Program-made: the position numbers and the translations under genes | Assembly: GCF_014384985.1 (NCBI RefSeq) | Contig: NZ_JACRSX010000011.1 | Location: 46,215 to 110,214 of the forward strand | Length of the DNA stretch: 64,000 bases | DNA from: Jutongia huaianensis | GTDB taxonomy: Bacteria; Bacillota; Clostridia; Lachnospirales; Lachnospiraceae | Direction of reading: 5' to 3' | Part shown: positions 8,520 through 17,900 of the stretch, piece after piece | Layout: the number at the start of each line of letters is the position of its first letter | Position numbering within the stretch: the first letter of the stretch is position 1 | The notes under the pieces: model-generated | The model's input: the letters and a program-made list of their open reading frames with translations, nothing else | What the model was told of the DNA's origin: nothing | The model's database searches: none

Positions 8520-9386
8520 TTAATTTTGCTTTGGGGAGGTGCCGAATAACTTTTTCCAGGCGCGGTAGAAGGTGGAGTAATTGTGAAAGCCACATTCGTA
8601 GCAGGCCTGGGTGGAGGGCATTCCTCCGGAGATGTATTGTCTGGCGAGAAGCAGGCGCTTGGTGGTGATATATGATCCCATACTTCTGCCGGTTTCTTCT
8701 TTGAAAGAATGCATCAGATAATATTTGCTGACAAAAAATCGATCTGCCAGCACGTCTGCCGTGAGCTTTTCCTGCAGATGTGTGTTGATATAGTCGAGAC
8801 ATTCCAGAATCTTGGTGTTGGAGGTGCTTGTTTCCAAAAACTCCAGATTATCGGAGATGGCAACGCGGTTCAGATGGATCATAAATTGTAAGAATAAAAG
8901 GCGCTGGGAAAGCTCCTGTGCATACTCCTCCGGGTGTTCATAGGAATTTTCCAGCGCCTTTATGGTTTGATACAGGGCACTTCCCTTGAAATAAGGGATC
9001 CGCAGAACATGGGCAGAAGCATCGGCAGCAAGGGTGAAGCATTTTTCCAGATCATAGCTCTCCCCGCTATATTGTGCAATAAATTCCGGGGAAAGGTATA
9101 AGATGATCCGTTCATAGGCAGACTCTGAATGTATGACCGGCCGGTGAAGCTCCCCGGCGCGGACAAGAACCAGATCAAAAGGCTGGAGTTCATAGCTTTT
9201 TCCTTCGATGGTATAATTGACATCTCCCTGAAGGAAGAGTAGGATTTTGTTGAAATCATGATAATGAAAGGGAAAATCCTTTCGGGTATTATCTTTGAGA
9301 TGAAAGAATTTAAAATTGCTGTTAAGATATCCGGTTTTCAGATGTTTGTGAAAAGAGGAGATTTCCTGATCATTATTATAATTCAT
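8520..9386 (-). CDS. AraC family transcriptional regulator
   Basis: The 288-residue protein has an N-terminal cupin-type sensor domain (about 25-140, with the DFPFHYHDFNKILLFL metal/ligand-binding turn and a GELHRP strand). Its C-terminal AraC double helix-turn-helix spans about 185-285 (LTADVLADRFFVSKYYLMHS, then MPSTQACYECGFHNYSTFYR and FGTSP). Such regulators usually respond to sugars or other small carbon compounds. I chose the ATG at 9386 because a GGAATGG element lies 8 nt upstream; an upstream in-frame ATG at 9431 would add 15 residues. The gene faces away from pyk, and its 3' end converges on the ABC permease with only 16 nt between stops. Its target is unknown; pyk is the nearest divergent gene. 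Confidence 0.88.
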   Translation of the reverse strand: MNYNNDQEISSFHKHLKTGYLNSNFKFFHLKDNTRKDFPFHYHDFNKILLFLQGDVNYTIEGKSYELQPFDLVLVRAGELHRPVIHSESAYERIILYLSPEFIAQYSGESYDLEKCFTLAADASAHVLRIPYFKGSALYQTIKALENSYEHPEEYAQELSQRLLFLQFMIHLNRVAISDNLEFLETSTSNTKILECLDYINTHLQEKLTADVLADRFFVSKYYLMHSFKEETGRSMGSYITTKRLLLARQYISGGMPSTQACYECGFHNYSTFYRAWKKLFGTSPKQN

Positions 9387-9453
9387 ATTTATAACCATTC
9401 CTTTCGAAGAGAAAATTGATGTGGTGCCCAAATAGCGATTATTCTGTGTTGAT

Positions 9454-9482
9454 AGTATAGCGCAGCTGTGGAAGGATGAAAA
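9454..9482 (-). promoter_or_regulatory. Promoter of the AraC regulator gene
   Basis: On the minus strand TTTTCA (9482-9477) and TATACT (9459-9454) are separated by 17 nt, about 68 nt upstream of the chosen start. Confidence 0.45.
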
Positions 9483-9525
9483 GTCTGAGATAAAAATTTG
9501 TTATGAAAAAGGTATGTAAAATCTA

Positions 9526-9554
9526 TTGACCACCGGGTCGGAATGTAAGATAAT
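9526..9554 (+). promoter_or_regulatory. pyk promoter
   Basis: TTGACC (9526-9531), a 17-nt spacer and GATAAT (9549-9554) form a strong sigma-A-type promoter 47 nt upstream of the pyruvate kinase start codon. Confidence 0.7.
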
Positions 9555-9601
9555 AGTGGCGGATTATTATATGATGTGAGGAAAGGACAGGAGAAAGGAT
9601 T

Positions 9602-11023
9602 ATGAGAAAAACAAAGATTATATGTACACTTGGACCTGCAACGGACTCGGATGAGGTGATTGAGCAGCTCATTAACGAGGGGATGAATGTCGCCCGTTTC
9701 AATTTTTCCCATGGTTCCCATGAGGAGCATAAACAGAGAATGGACCGGTTAAAGAGAATACGAAAAAAATGTGATAAGCCGGTAGCGATCCTTCTTGATA
9801 CAAAGGGACCGGAGGTTCGTCTGGACACCTTTAAGGAAGGAAAGACATTATTAAAGAGGGGACAGAAGTTTACTCTGGTCTGCGGAGAAAAGGTTGAGGG
9901 AGATAATGCACATGTAGGAGTAACCTATGATCATCTCTGTGAGGATGTGACAGTGGGAGCCCCGGTACTGATCGATGATGGCCTGGTGGAGTTAGAGGTT
10001 GTAGCAATCGTCAAAAACACGATTCAGTGCGTAGTCAAAAATGAAGGTGTGGTATCCGATCATAAGGGCGTGAATCTGCCGGGAGGTCATGTAAACCTGC
10101 CATATCTCAGTGAGAAGGATCGGTCCGATATTTTATTCGGTATTAAGAATGATGTTGATTTTATTGCCGCATCCTTTGTGCGCACGGCATTTGATGTTAA
10201 GCTGATCCGTAATCTGCTGGATGCCAATGGTGGCTCTGCGGTAAATATTATTGCAAAGATTGAGAATGCAGAGGGAGTTGCCAATATTGATGAGATCATC
10301 CGGGAATCCGATGCCATTATGATCGCCCGCGGAGATATGGGAGTGGAGCTTCCGGAGGAGGAAGTGCCGATCGTGCAGAAGATGATCATCAATAAGGTAT
10401 ATGAGGCCGGAAAGCAGGTTATCATTGCGACTCAGATGCTGGATTCCATGATGAAAAATCCCCGTGCTACCAGAGCGGAGACGGCAGATGTGGCCAATGC
10501 CGTTTATGATGGCACCAGTGCCATTATGCTTTCCGGAGAGACGGCAGCAGGCAAGTTCCCGGTAGAGGCATTAAAGACCATGGTGCGTATTGCCAGCCGT
10601 ACGGAGCAGGATGTAGATTATCAGAAACGCTTTTACAGCAGAGCCAGACAGGCAAATCCGGATGTGACGGATGCGATCTGTCACGCAACATGTACGACGG
10701 CATATGATTTAAATGCCAGTGCCATTGTGACCGTAACGAAGTCCGGGCGTTCGGCAAGAATGATTTCCAGGTATCGTCCGGCTTGTGATATTATTGCGGG
10801 CAGCACCTCCGAAAAGGTATGCCGCCAGCTGAATATGTCATGGGGTGTTTCGCCATTCCCGGTTGAGGAAAAAAATGATGTCTTTGAGCTGTTTGATCAT
10901 GCGATTGAGGTGGCAAAGGCACATGGTGTTATCAAAAGCGGAGATACTGCGGTTATTACCTCCGGTGTACCGGTGGGAGTTTCCGGAACTACCAATATGA
11001 TCAAGGTGGAAACGGTGCGGTAA
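9602..11023 (+). CDS. pyk: Pyruvate kinase
   Basis: This 473-residue enzyme converts phosphoenolpyruvate and ADP to pyruvate and ATP in glycolysis (EC 2.7.1.40). The N-terminus MRKTKIICTLGPATDS is the family signature. The B domain is at about 70-170. The active-site segment IIAKIENAEGVANIDEII contains the catalytic Lys and the Mg-binding Glu, followed by ARGDMGVELP. ATQMLDSMMKNPRATRAE and SGETAAGKFPVEA follow. The C-terminal allosteric domain ends at residue 473, so the extra PEP-utiliser-like domain found in some Bacillus enzymes is absent. AGGAGAAAGG precedes the ATG. The gene is monocistronic, with its own promoter and terminator. Confidence 0.97.
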   Translation: MRKTKIICTLGPATDSDEVIEQLINEGMNVARFNFSHGSHEEHKQRMDRLKRIRKKCDKPVAILLDTKGPEVRLDTFKEGKTLLKRGQKFTLVCGEKVEGDNAHVGVTYDHLCEDVTVGAPVLIDDGLVELEVVAIVKNTIQCVVKNEGVVSDHKGVNLPGGHVNLPYLSEKDRSDILFGIKNDVDFIAASFVRTAFDVKLIRNLLDANGGSAVNIIAKIENAEGVANIDEIIRESDAIMIARGDMGVELPEEEVPIVQKMIINKVYEAGKQVIIATQMLDSMMKNPRATRAETADVANAVYDGTSAIMLSGETAAGKFPVEALKTMVRIASRTEQDVDYQKRFYSRARQANPDVTDAICHATCTTAYDLNASAIVTVTKSGRSARMISRYRPACDIIAGSTSEKVCRQLNMSWGVSPFPVEEKNDVFELFDHAIEVAKAHGVIKSGDTAVITSGVPVGVSGTTNMIKVETVR

Positions 11024-11060
11024 TCTGTAGGAAATGGAGAGATAAAACCACATTAACATA

Positions 11061-11113
11061 AAACAGGCAGGATCATTTTAAGAGATTCTCTTAAAGTGAT
11101 CCTGCCTGTTTTG
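11061..11113 (+). terminator. Bidirectional Rho-independent terminator
   Basis: A very long hairpin (arms AAACAGGCAGGATCA and TGATCCTGCCTGTTT with further pairing TTTAAGA/TCTTAAA inside) is flanked by A's on the left and T's on the right. It can serve pyk on the plus strand and the TSCPD gene on the minus strand. Confidence 0.88.
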
Positions 11114-11169
11114 TTAGTAAAAGCTGCTGCTGATTTAATTAACAAATATTGCCAATCTAAGCAAAAGTC

Positions 11170-11436
11170 TTAAGCCATCTGCTTCTGCGCTGCTTCGTAT
11201 GCCTCACGGACAGCCTTGGCAAGCTGATCTCCACAGGAGGTTGGCTTGAAACCGCATTTGATGCCCTTCACCTTTGACTCGATCCAGTCTACGGTCTGAC
11301 CGTCTACCAGACGGGATACTGCCTGCAGATTGCCATTGCATCCGCCGGTAAAGGATACATTACTTACCACATCACCGTTAATATCGAAGTGGATTTCAGA
11401 GGAACAGGTTCCGCTTGTCTTATATACATAGTTCAT
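11170..11436 (-). CDS. TSCPD domain-containing protein
   Basis: This 88-residue protein consists of one TSCPD domain. The family signature appears as TSCGDQLAKAV near residue 66, with other conserved cysteines in FTGGCNGNL and KGIKCGFKPTSC. Related domains occur at the C-terminus of some vitamin B12-dependent ribonucleotide reductases; free-standing versions are common in clostridia and have no proven role. It starts 18 nt after the sirtuin stop codon on the same strand, with GGGAG upstream of ATG, so the two are co-transcribed. The cysteine pattern suggests metal or redox chemistry, but that is inference. Confidence 0.8.
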   Translation of the reverse strand: MNYVYKTSGTCSSEIHFDINGDVVSNVSFTGGCNGNLQAVSRLVDGQTVDWIESKVKGIKCGFKPTSCGDQLAKAVREAYEAAQKQMA

Positions 11437-11454
11437 TATAACATCTCCCTTATC

Positions 11455-12201
11455 TTATTGTGATTGTAGTGATGATACCGCTTTTTCCATCACTTTGTCA
11501 ATAGAGTCATTGATAACCAGATCTGCCTTTCCGTCGGCAGGGGTAGAGCTTTTATTGATCAGTACCAGATGTTTCCCATGGAAATAATTGATCAGACCGG
11601 CAGCGGGATATACCACCAGAGAGGTACCTCCAATGATCAGGGTGTCAGCTGCCTGAATGGCCTCGATGGATCTGGTGATCACAGTATCGTCAAGTCCTTC
11701 CTCGTAAAGGACTACATCCGGTTTGATCAGGGCATGGCATTTCGGACAGAGAGGAACGCCCTCTGACTGTAAAATGAAATCAGCATCATAAAATTCATGA
11801 CAACGGGTACAGTAATTACGAAGGACAGAGCCGTGAAGCTCGTAAACCACTTTGCTTCCTGCCGCCTGATGAAGACCGTCAATGTTCTGGGTGACGATGG
11901 CCTTCAGCTTGCCCATATCTTCCAGCTTGGCAAGAGCTATGTGACAGGCGTTTGGCTTGGCATCCGGGTAAACGAGATTCTTTTTATAAAAGGCGAAGAA
12001 TTCTTCCGGATAGCGGACAAAAAAAGTGTGGGATACTAACTGCTCCGGGGTAAAATTCTGTCCCAGCTTTTTGCTGTATAGTCCGTTGGAGCTGCGGAAA
12101 TCCGGAATATTGGATGCTGTGGAAACACCGGCACCGCCAAAGAAAACGATGTTATCGCTTTCCTGTAAAATATTTGTAAGCTGTGATATTTTTTCGTCCA
12201 T
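11455..12201 (-). CDS. NAD-dependent protein deacylase (sirtuin)
   Basis: The 248-residue product is a class III sirtuin that removes acyl groups from lysine using NAD. The Rossmann-fold NAD site is seen in FFGGAGVSTASNIPDFRSS (residues about 19-37). The catalytic stretch is TQNIDGLHQAAGS with LHGS after it. The structural zinc is held by two CxxC pairs (CTRC and CPKC at about 125-152). FGGTSLVVYPAAGL in the usual enzyme appears here as IGGTSLVVYPAAGL. I took the start at 12201 because AAGGAG lies 8 nt before it. An in-frame ATG at 12327 would add 42 residues not found in sirtuins and would overlap the divergent T-box promoter region. Its partner gene encodes a TSCPD protein. Confidence 0.93.
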   Translation of the reverse strand: MDEKISQLTNILQESDNIVFFGGAGVSTASNIPDFRSSNGLYSKKLGQNFTPEQLVSHTFFVRYPEEFFAFYKKNLVYPDAKPNACHIALAKLEDMGKLKAIVTQNIDGLHQAAGSKVVYELHGSVLRNYCTRCHEFYDADFILQSEGVPLCPKCHALIKPDVVLYEEGLDDTVITRSIEAIQAADTLIIGGTSLVVYPAAGLINYFHGKHLVLINKSSTPADGKADLVINDSIDKVMEKAVSSLQSQ

Positions 12202-12321
12202 CAGCAAGTCTCCTTTCAATTGGATGATCAAATCAACGAGAACTGCGAAGCAATTCTTGGAGGGGAAAACACAGGCTTTGCCCTTTTTTAGTGTAGCATA
12301 TTTGAAAGTGAAATAAAATGG

Positions 12322-12349
12322 TTGCATTTTTTAAAAATTGTGATATTCT
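12322..12349 (+). promoter_or_regulatory. Promoter of the thrS T-box transcript
   Basis: TTGCAT (12322-12327), 16 nt, then TATTCT (12344-12349) would start RNA near 12357, right at the 5' edge of the T-box leader. Confidence 0.5.
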
Positions 12350-12356
12350 AATAAAA

Positions 12357-12680
12357 GATAATACGTTGAAGAGACGAGTACATGGCGTGCGTGATTCCAG
12401 AGAGAGGCAGACCGGATATACCGGTTGCTGTGACTGCCTCATTCACAAAGCGATGGAAGACCAGCTCTGAGTGGCTTTAATCCAGCCCGGCCGACACCGT
12501 TACCGTCACAATGAAGGTGAGATCAGATATGATCCATAGCAGGATTATTTGAATCGATCCGGCGTATATGACCGGAGGGATTATGATAAAGCTTTTTGGC
12601 AATTTGATCCCACGAACGAGGGTGGAACCGCGTATGAATTTACGCCCCTTCTGACATGGTATGTCAGAGGGGGCTTTTTT
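12357..12680 (+). ncRNA. T-box riboswitch leader of thrS
   Basis: The leader has the conserved T-box sequence AGGGTGGAACCGCG at 12619-12632, which pairs with the uncharged tRNA acceptor end and builds the antiterminator. It is followed by a competing terminator (GCCCC...GGGGC, 12644-12673) with a TTTTTT tail. Stem I landmarks are visible: GACGAGTA near 12374 and an AGAGAGAGG bulge near 12403. The likely specifier is ACC (12460-12462, in GGAAGACCAG), a threonine codon followed by the usual purine. Uncharged tRNA-Thr would therefore raise thrS expression. The stem I assignment was done by eye. Confidence 0.92.
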
Positions 12681-12796
12681 GTTTGGATTTTACCAGGAAA
12701 CTTATGGTCTTCTTCTGACAAGGATTCAAAGACGGATCTGTGGCGGGCGCTGCGTCGGGATTCGTAAAATGCGGCAGCGCAGAAAAGAGGGAAATC

Positions 12797-14785
12797 ATGA
12801 AAGTAACATTAAAAGATGGCTCCTTTAAGGAGTATGACCAGCCAATGTCCATCTACGATATCGCTCTTGATATCAGTGAGGGACTGGCACGCGTAGCATG
12901 TGTGGGAGAGATTGATGGAGAGACAAAGGATCTTCGTACTATTGTAGACAAGGATTGTACCTTAAATATTCTGACCTTTGATTCCGATGCAGGAAAGAAA
13001 GCATATCGTCATACCTGTGCCCATGTTCTGGCTCAGGCTGTGAAGAATCTTTATCCGGACGCAAAGCTGACCATCGGACCGGCTATTGACAATGGATATT
13101 ATTATGATTTTGATATGCCAAGCCTTGACCGTGATGCTCTGGATGCCATTGAGAAGGAAATGAAGAAGATCATCAAAAAGGGAGACCGTCTGGAGCGTTA
13201 TACTCTGTCAAAGGATGAGGCGATCAAGCTTATGACAGAGAGAGATGAGCCGTATAAAGTAGAAATGATCAAGGAGCATCCGGATACCGATGAACTGAGT
13301 TTCTATCAGCAGGGTGATTTCATTGAGTTTTGTGCGGGACCACATCTGATGAGTACAAAGCCGATCAAGGCATTTAAGCTGACTGCTTCTTCCGGAGCAT
13401 ACTGGAGAGGAGACGAGCACAATAAGATGCTCACCAGAATTTATGGTACTGCTTATACGAAGAAAGCCGATCTGGAGGAATATCTGGAGTATCTGGCAGA
13501 TATTAAGAACCGTGACCACAATAAGCTTGGCCGTGATATGGATCTGTTTACTACCGTTGACGTGATTGGTCAGGGACTTCCGCTGTTCATGCCAAAGGGA
13601 ACGAAGATGATCCAGAAGCTGCAGCGCTGGATCGAGGATCTGGAGGATAATGAGTGGGGCTATGTTCGTACCCGTACCCCTCTGATGGCAAAATCAGATC
13701 TTTATAAGATTTCGGATCACTGGGGTCATTATAAAGAGGGAATGTTCCTCCTGGGAGAGGATGATGAGGACGAGAATGGAAACAGCATTTCTGGCCGCGA
13801 TATTTTTGCGCTTCGTCCAATGACCTGTCCGTTCCAGTATTATGTATATAAGGCACGCCAGAAGTCATACCGTGACCTTCCTTATCGTATGGGTGAGACA
13901 TCGACTCTCTTCCGTAACGAGGATTCCGGTGAGATGCACGGTCTGACCCGTGTCCGTCAGTTTACGATCTCTGAGGGACATCTGATCTGTACACCGGAGC
14001 AGATTGCCGACGAGTTTAAGAATTGTGTCCGCCTGGCAAAATATTGTCTGGAGACACTGGGACTGGAGGAAGATGTTACCTATCGTATGTCCAAGTGGGA
14101 TCCGGAGCATCCGGACAAGTATCTTGGTGATGCTGAGGAATGGGATCGTGTAGAAGGTGCGATGCGTGAGATCCTGGATGATATCGGTATGAAATATACA
14201 GAGGAGGCAGGAGAGGCTGCGTTCTACGGTCCAAAGCTTGATATTCAGGCAAAGAATGTGTACGGAAAAGAGGACACCATGATCACGATCCAGCTGGATA
14301 TGTTCCTGGCCGAGCGTTTTGATATGTATTATATTGATCAGAACGGTGACAAGAAGCGTCCTTATATTATCCACAGAACATCTCTCGGATGCTATGAGCG
14401 TACTCTTGCATGGCTGATCGAGAAGTATGCAGGCAAATTCCCGACATGGCTTTGTCCGGAGCAGGTTCGTGTGCTTCCGATTTCTGACAAGTATATGGAC
14501 TATGCCCAGAGTGTACTGGCAGAGCTGAAGAAGAACGGCATCGATGCTACAGTAGACGGACGTTCTGAGAAGATTGGTTATAAGATCCGTGAGGCACGTA
14601 TGGATAAGCTTCCGTATATGCTGGTTGTCGGCGGCAAGGAGGAAGAGGCAGGTCTTGTTTCTGTCCGCAGCCGTTTTGCCGGAGATGAGGGTCAGAAGCC
14701 TCTGGCAGATTTCATCAATGATATCTGTCAGGAGATCCGTACCAAGGAGATTCGCAAGGAGCTTCCGGAGGACGAGAAGAAATAA
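12797..14785 (+). CDS. thrS: Threonine-tRNA ligase
   Basis: This 662-residue class II synthetase attaches threonine to tRNA-Thr. It has a TGS domain (about 1-62), the N2 editing domain with zinc-like HxxxH (HTCAHVLAQAV), and the catalytic core. The core shows motif 2 (ETSTLFRNEDSGEMHGLTRVRQF), the zinc-site cysteine in LRPMTCPFQYYVY and motif 3 (IHRTSLGCYERTLAWLIE), where GSxERxxA is usual. An anticodon-binding domain closes the protein. The ATG at 12797 follows AAAAGAGGG; an in-frame ATG at 12740 would precede the TGS domain by 19 residues and has no ribosome binding site. The family average is about 640 residues. The T-box leader upstream confirms the amino-acid specificity. Confidence 0.97.
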   Translation: MKVTLKDGSFKEYDQPMSIYDIALDISEGLARVACVGEIDGETKDLRTIVDKDCTLNILTFDSDAGKKAYRHTCAHVLAQAVKNLYPDAKLTIGPAIDNGYYYDFDMPSLDRDALDAIEKEMKKIIKKGDRLERYTLSKDEAIKLMTERDEPYKVEMIKEHPDTDELSFYQQGDFIEFCAGPHLMSTKPIKAFKLTASSGAYWRGDEHNKMLTRIYGTAYTKKADLEEYLEYLADIKNRDHNKLGRDMDLFTTVDVIGQGLPLFMPKGTKMIQKLQRWIEDLEDNEWGYVRTRTPLMAKSDLYKISDHWGHYKEGMFLLGEDDEDENGNSISGRDIFALRPMTCPFQYYVYKARQKSYRDLPYRMGETSTLFRNEDSGEMHGLTRVRQFTISEGHLICTPEQIADEFKNCVRLAKYCLETLGLEEDVTYRMSKWDPEHPDKYLGDAEEWDRVEGAMREILDDIGMKYTEEAGEAAFYGPKLDIQAKNVYGKEDTMITIQLDMFLAERFDMYYIDQNGDKKRPYIIHRTSLGCYERTLAWLIEKYAGKFPTWLCPEQVRVLPISDKYMDYAQSVLAELKKNGIDATVDGRSEKIGYKIREARMDKLPYMLVVGGKEEEAGLVSVRSRFAGDEGQKPLADFINDICQEIRTKEIRKELPEDEKK

Positions 14786-14806
14786 GCAATAATAAAAGTA
14801 TATAAC

Positions 14807-14844
14807 GAGAGGGAGCAGATCAACAGAATGGTCTGCTCCCTCTT
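14807..14844 (+). terminator. Rho-independent terminator after thrS
   Basis: GAGAGGGAGCAGA pairs with TCTGCTCCCTCTT across a 12-nt loop, 21 nt after the thrS stop, and is followed by AATATTTT. Confidence 0.8.
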
Positions 14845-14870
14845 AATATTTTCTGCAATTTTGCCGATGT
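14844..14870 (+). promoter_or_regulatory. Sigma-28 (SigD/FliA)-type flagellar promoter
   Basis: TAAT (14844-14847), 15 nt, then GCCGATGT (14863-14870) fits the flagellar sigma consensus TAAA-N15-GCCGATAA closely. It lies 62 nt before the first gene of the flagellin operon and directly after the thrS terminator. Confidence 0.65.
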
Positions 14871-14932
14871 ACATAACAGAGTATTCGTTGATGAAGCAAA
14901 CGAAACAAACAGACTGGAAAGGTGAGCGAAAC

Positions 14933-17900
14933 ATGAATGTAAATGATATCATAGCACAGACCGCCAATGTCAGCAGAAGGAAGACGGCATTTGGTTCAGA
15001 TTCCTTTTTGCAGATTGGCAGACGGGGTCAGGTGGTGCAGGGAGTGATCTCCGGGGTATCGGACAAGGTTTCCATCAGCTTTAAGGGCGCAGAGGTTTCA
15101 GTCCCTGCGTCGTCAGTACAAAATGCCACGGAAGGCGAAACGAGAAATTTTAAGATCATGGAAGTGTCAAAGGAAAGGATTGTACTGAAAGAGGTTGGAA
15201 GAGCGGACTCTTCAGAGAGCAGGGCGATGATCGCAACAACGGTCAGCGCATCCTCCTATTCTTTTTCTGATCATCTGAATGACAGCGGAAAAGTTTCCGG
15301 GGCAAAGCAGCAGGCAGGACAAAATATTGCCGTGCTGACAGGAGAAGATTATCAGAATATAGAATCAGAGCAGGGAGCTCTGGAGGAATATAAAGCGTCG
15401 GCACTTGACCGGACCATTGAACGCCATAAGGAGAATCGTCAGTGGCAGAAGGAGAATGTACAAAAAAATATCGAGAACAGTAAGGAATACCGGGAAACCA
15501 TCAAAAATCTGCAGGAACAGGGAGTAACACAGCTTATGGATCCGGCACAGATTGAAAACGCTTTAAGGGAAGCGGATCTGCCGGTAACAAAGGCTAATGT
15601 AGCGAGGGTAGCATCTGCGGTTCAGATGACCACGATTCTGCCGGAGCTGTCACAGGATGCCGAGGCTTATATTTTGGAGAATCAGATGGCGCCTACCATT
15701 GAAAATTTGTATCATGGACAGTATTCTGCGTCGGGAGCACTGGATATTTCAGTAGTAGATGAAGAGGTATGGCAGCAGCTTCAGGGACAGATTACCGGAC
15801 TTTTACAGGAAAATGGTATTTCCGTGGATGAAGCGGTGCTGGCAGATGCCAAATGGCTGTTTGCCAATGAAATTGCAGTGACACCGGAAAATATCAATGT
15901 CATGCAGGTGATGAGGGACATTTCAGAAAATATGACACCGGAGAAAGTGTTAGATCAGATCATATATGCGATGCAGACAGGGGCGTCACCGGAGCAGGCA
16001 TCACTGGATGACCGACAGATCGTTATTGCGATAGATGCCTTGCAGACTCTGGAGGAGATCACTCCGGAGGATGTGGAAAATACTGTGCGAAATGTCGGAC
16101 AGAGTGAAGTGACAATGCAACAGTTGAAACAGTCAGTAGATGTCCGGAATAGTGGACAGAGTGAAAGAAAAGACCCGGACAATGTTACAGAAGCTTCTGA
16201 AGCGCAGCAGAATGGAGGCTCTCAAACAGATAATCGGCCAATTTTTTCGGAAATGATTACCGTGACACAGCGTCAGCTGGAGGAACTGCGGCTGCGAATG
16301 ACACTTCCGGCTGCCGTAAGAATGGCGCAGAAGGGAATTGATATACAGGTCACTCCGCTAAAGGCACTGGTAGAAGAACTGAGACAGCAGGAGCAGAAGG
16401 ACTATCAGGAGATTCTGCCGGATATGAAACTGGATGAGTCACAGTGGGATCGGGTGCAGGACAGCATTGCCCGGGCGGAGGATATCCGGAAAGCACCTGC
16501 ATCGATACTTGGCATTGGTGCCAGACAGCATGAGCTTCTGACGATGAACGTCCTTCACCGCGCGGCGGTCAGCACCGCAGCACAGACAAGACAGTATCAG
16601 ACAGATTATGAGGCGGTGGGGACACAGGTTCGAACTGATCTGGGAGATTCGCTCCAGAAGGCGTTTCAGAATGTACCGGAGCTTTTAGATAGTCTTGGTA
16701 TGGAAGATACACAGGCGAATCAGAGAGCTGTCCGTATTTTGGGATATAACAGTCTGGAAATTACCGAACAGAACATAACGAAAGTGAAGGAACTGGATGC
16801 GCAGGTAAATTCCGTGTTAGACCATATGAAGCCGACTCTGGTGATGAAGCTGGTACAGCAGGGAGAGAATCCATTGGATCTGCCGCTGGATGAATTGGAT
16901 CAAAGACTGGCGAAACTTGCGGATGAGCAGGATATCTCATCGGAGGAAAAATACAGCCGTTATCTTTGGCGACTGGAACAGGAACAGGGGCTGACAAAGC
17001 AGGAAAGAGACGGGTATATCGGTCTTTTCCGTCTCATGCATCAGGTGGAGGATTCGGATGGGGCAGCCATTGGAAGTGTAATGGAGGCCGGCTGGGAGAT
17101 GAATCTTCGCAGTTTATTAAAAGCAGTACGGACGCAAAAACGAAAAGGCGTGGACACCCGCATCGATGATGATTTTGGTGGTTTGTCCGATTTACGGTAT
17201 ACTTCCAAAAATATTACACAACAGATTGATAATGCGTTTTCCGGCAAAGAATTTTCCGGAGACTCTTCTTCAGATAGTACACGGCAATATTATGAACGCT
17301 TAAGCAGGCAGATAATGAACGAAATGGAACCGGCAGCGCTGCGAGAGATAAGCGATGGGGATATGGAACAGCTGTTGGATCATTCGTTGGAGCGTCTGCA
17401 GGAGCAGCTGAAACAGGCAGAGGGAAGCCGGGAGACGCAGCAGCGTTTGTATGAACAGCTTGCCTCACAGCTTCGGGAGACTGTGGAACAGAGTCAGGAA
17501 AGCATCCGGTATCTGGAGCAGATGGGGCTTCCGGATACGATTAACAATATTCAGGCAGCACATCAATTGATCTGTCAGAATTATGACGTATATCATGAGA
17601 TCCACGAGCGGCGACGGGATGTGTCCGGGGACGAACAGGATGAGCTTCGTCAGAGTATGGAGGAAATCCCTGATTCGCTGGATCAGGAGGATATGCTGCT
17701 TCAGAGTTATGACCGGCTTGGCCAAAGCATGGAAAAGATACTGGAACATTCTTATGAAAAAGAAATGATCACCAGTGATGAGCTTCGGGGATTGAAACAG
17801 CTTCGTACCGGTATGATCTTTCAGAGCAGCAGAGCCGGCAGATACAGCTATGATGTGCCGGTTGTGACGGGGGATCAGGTTACCACTATGAATGTTACCC

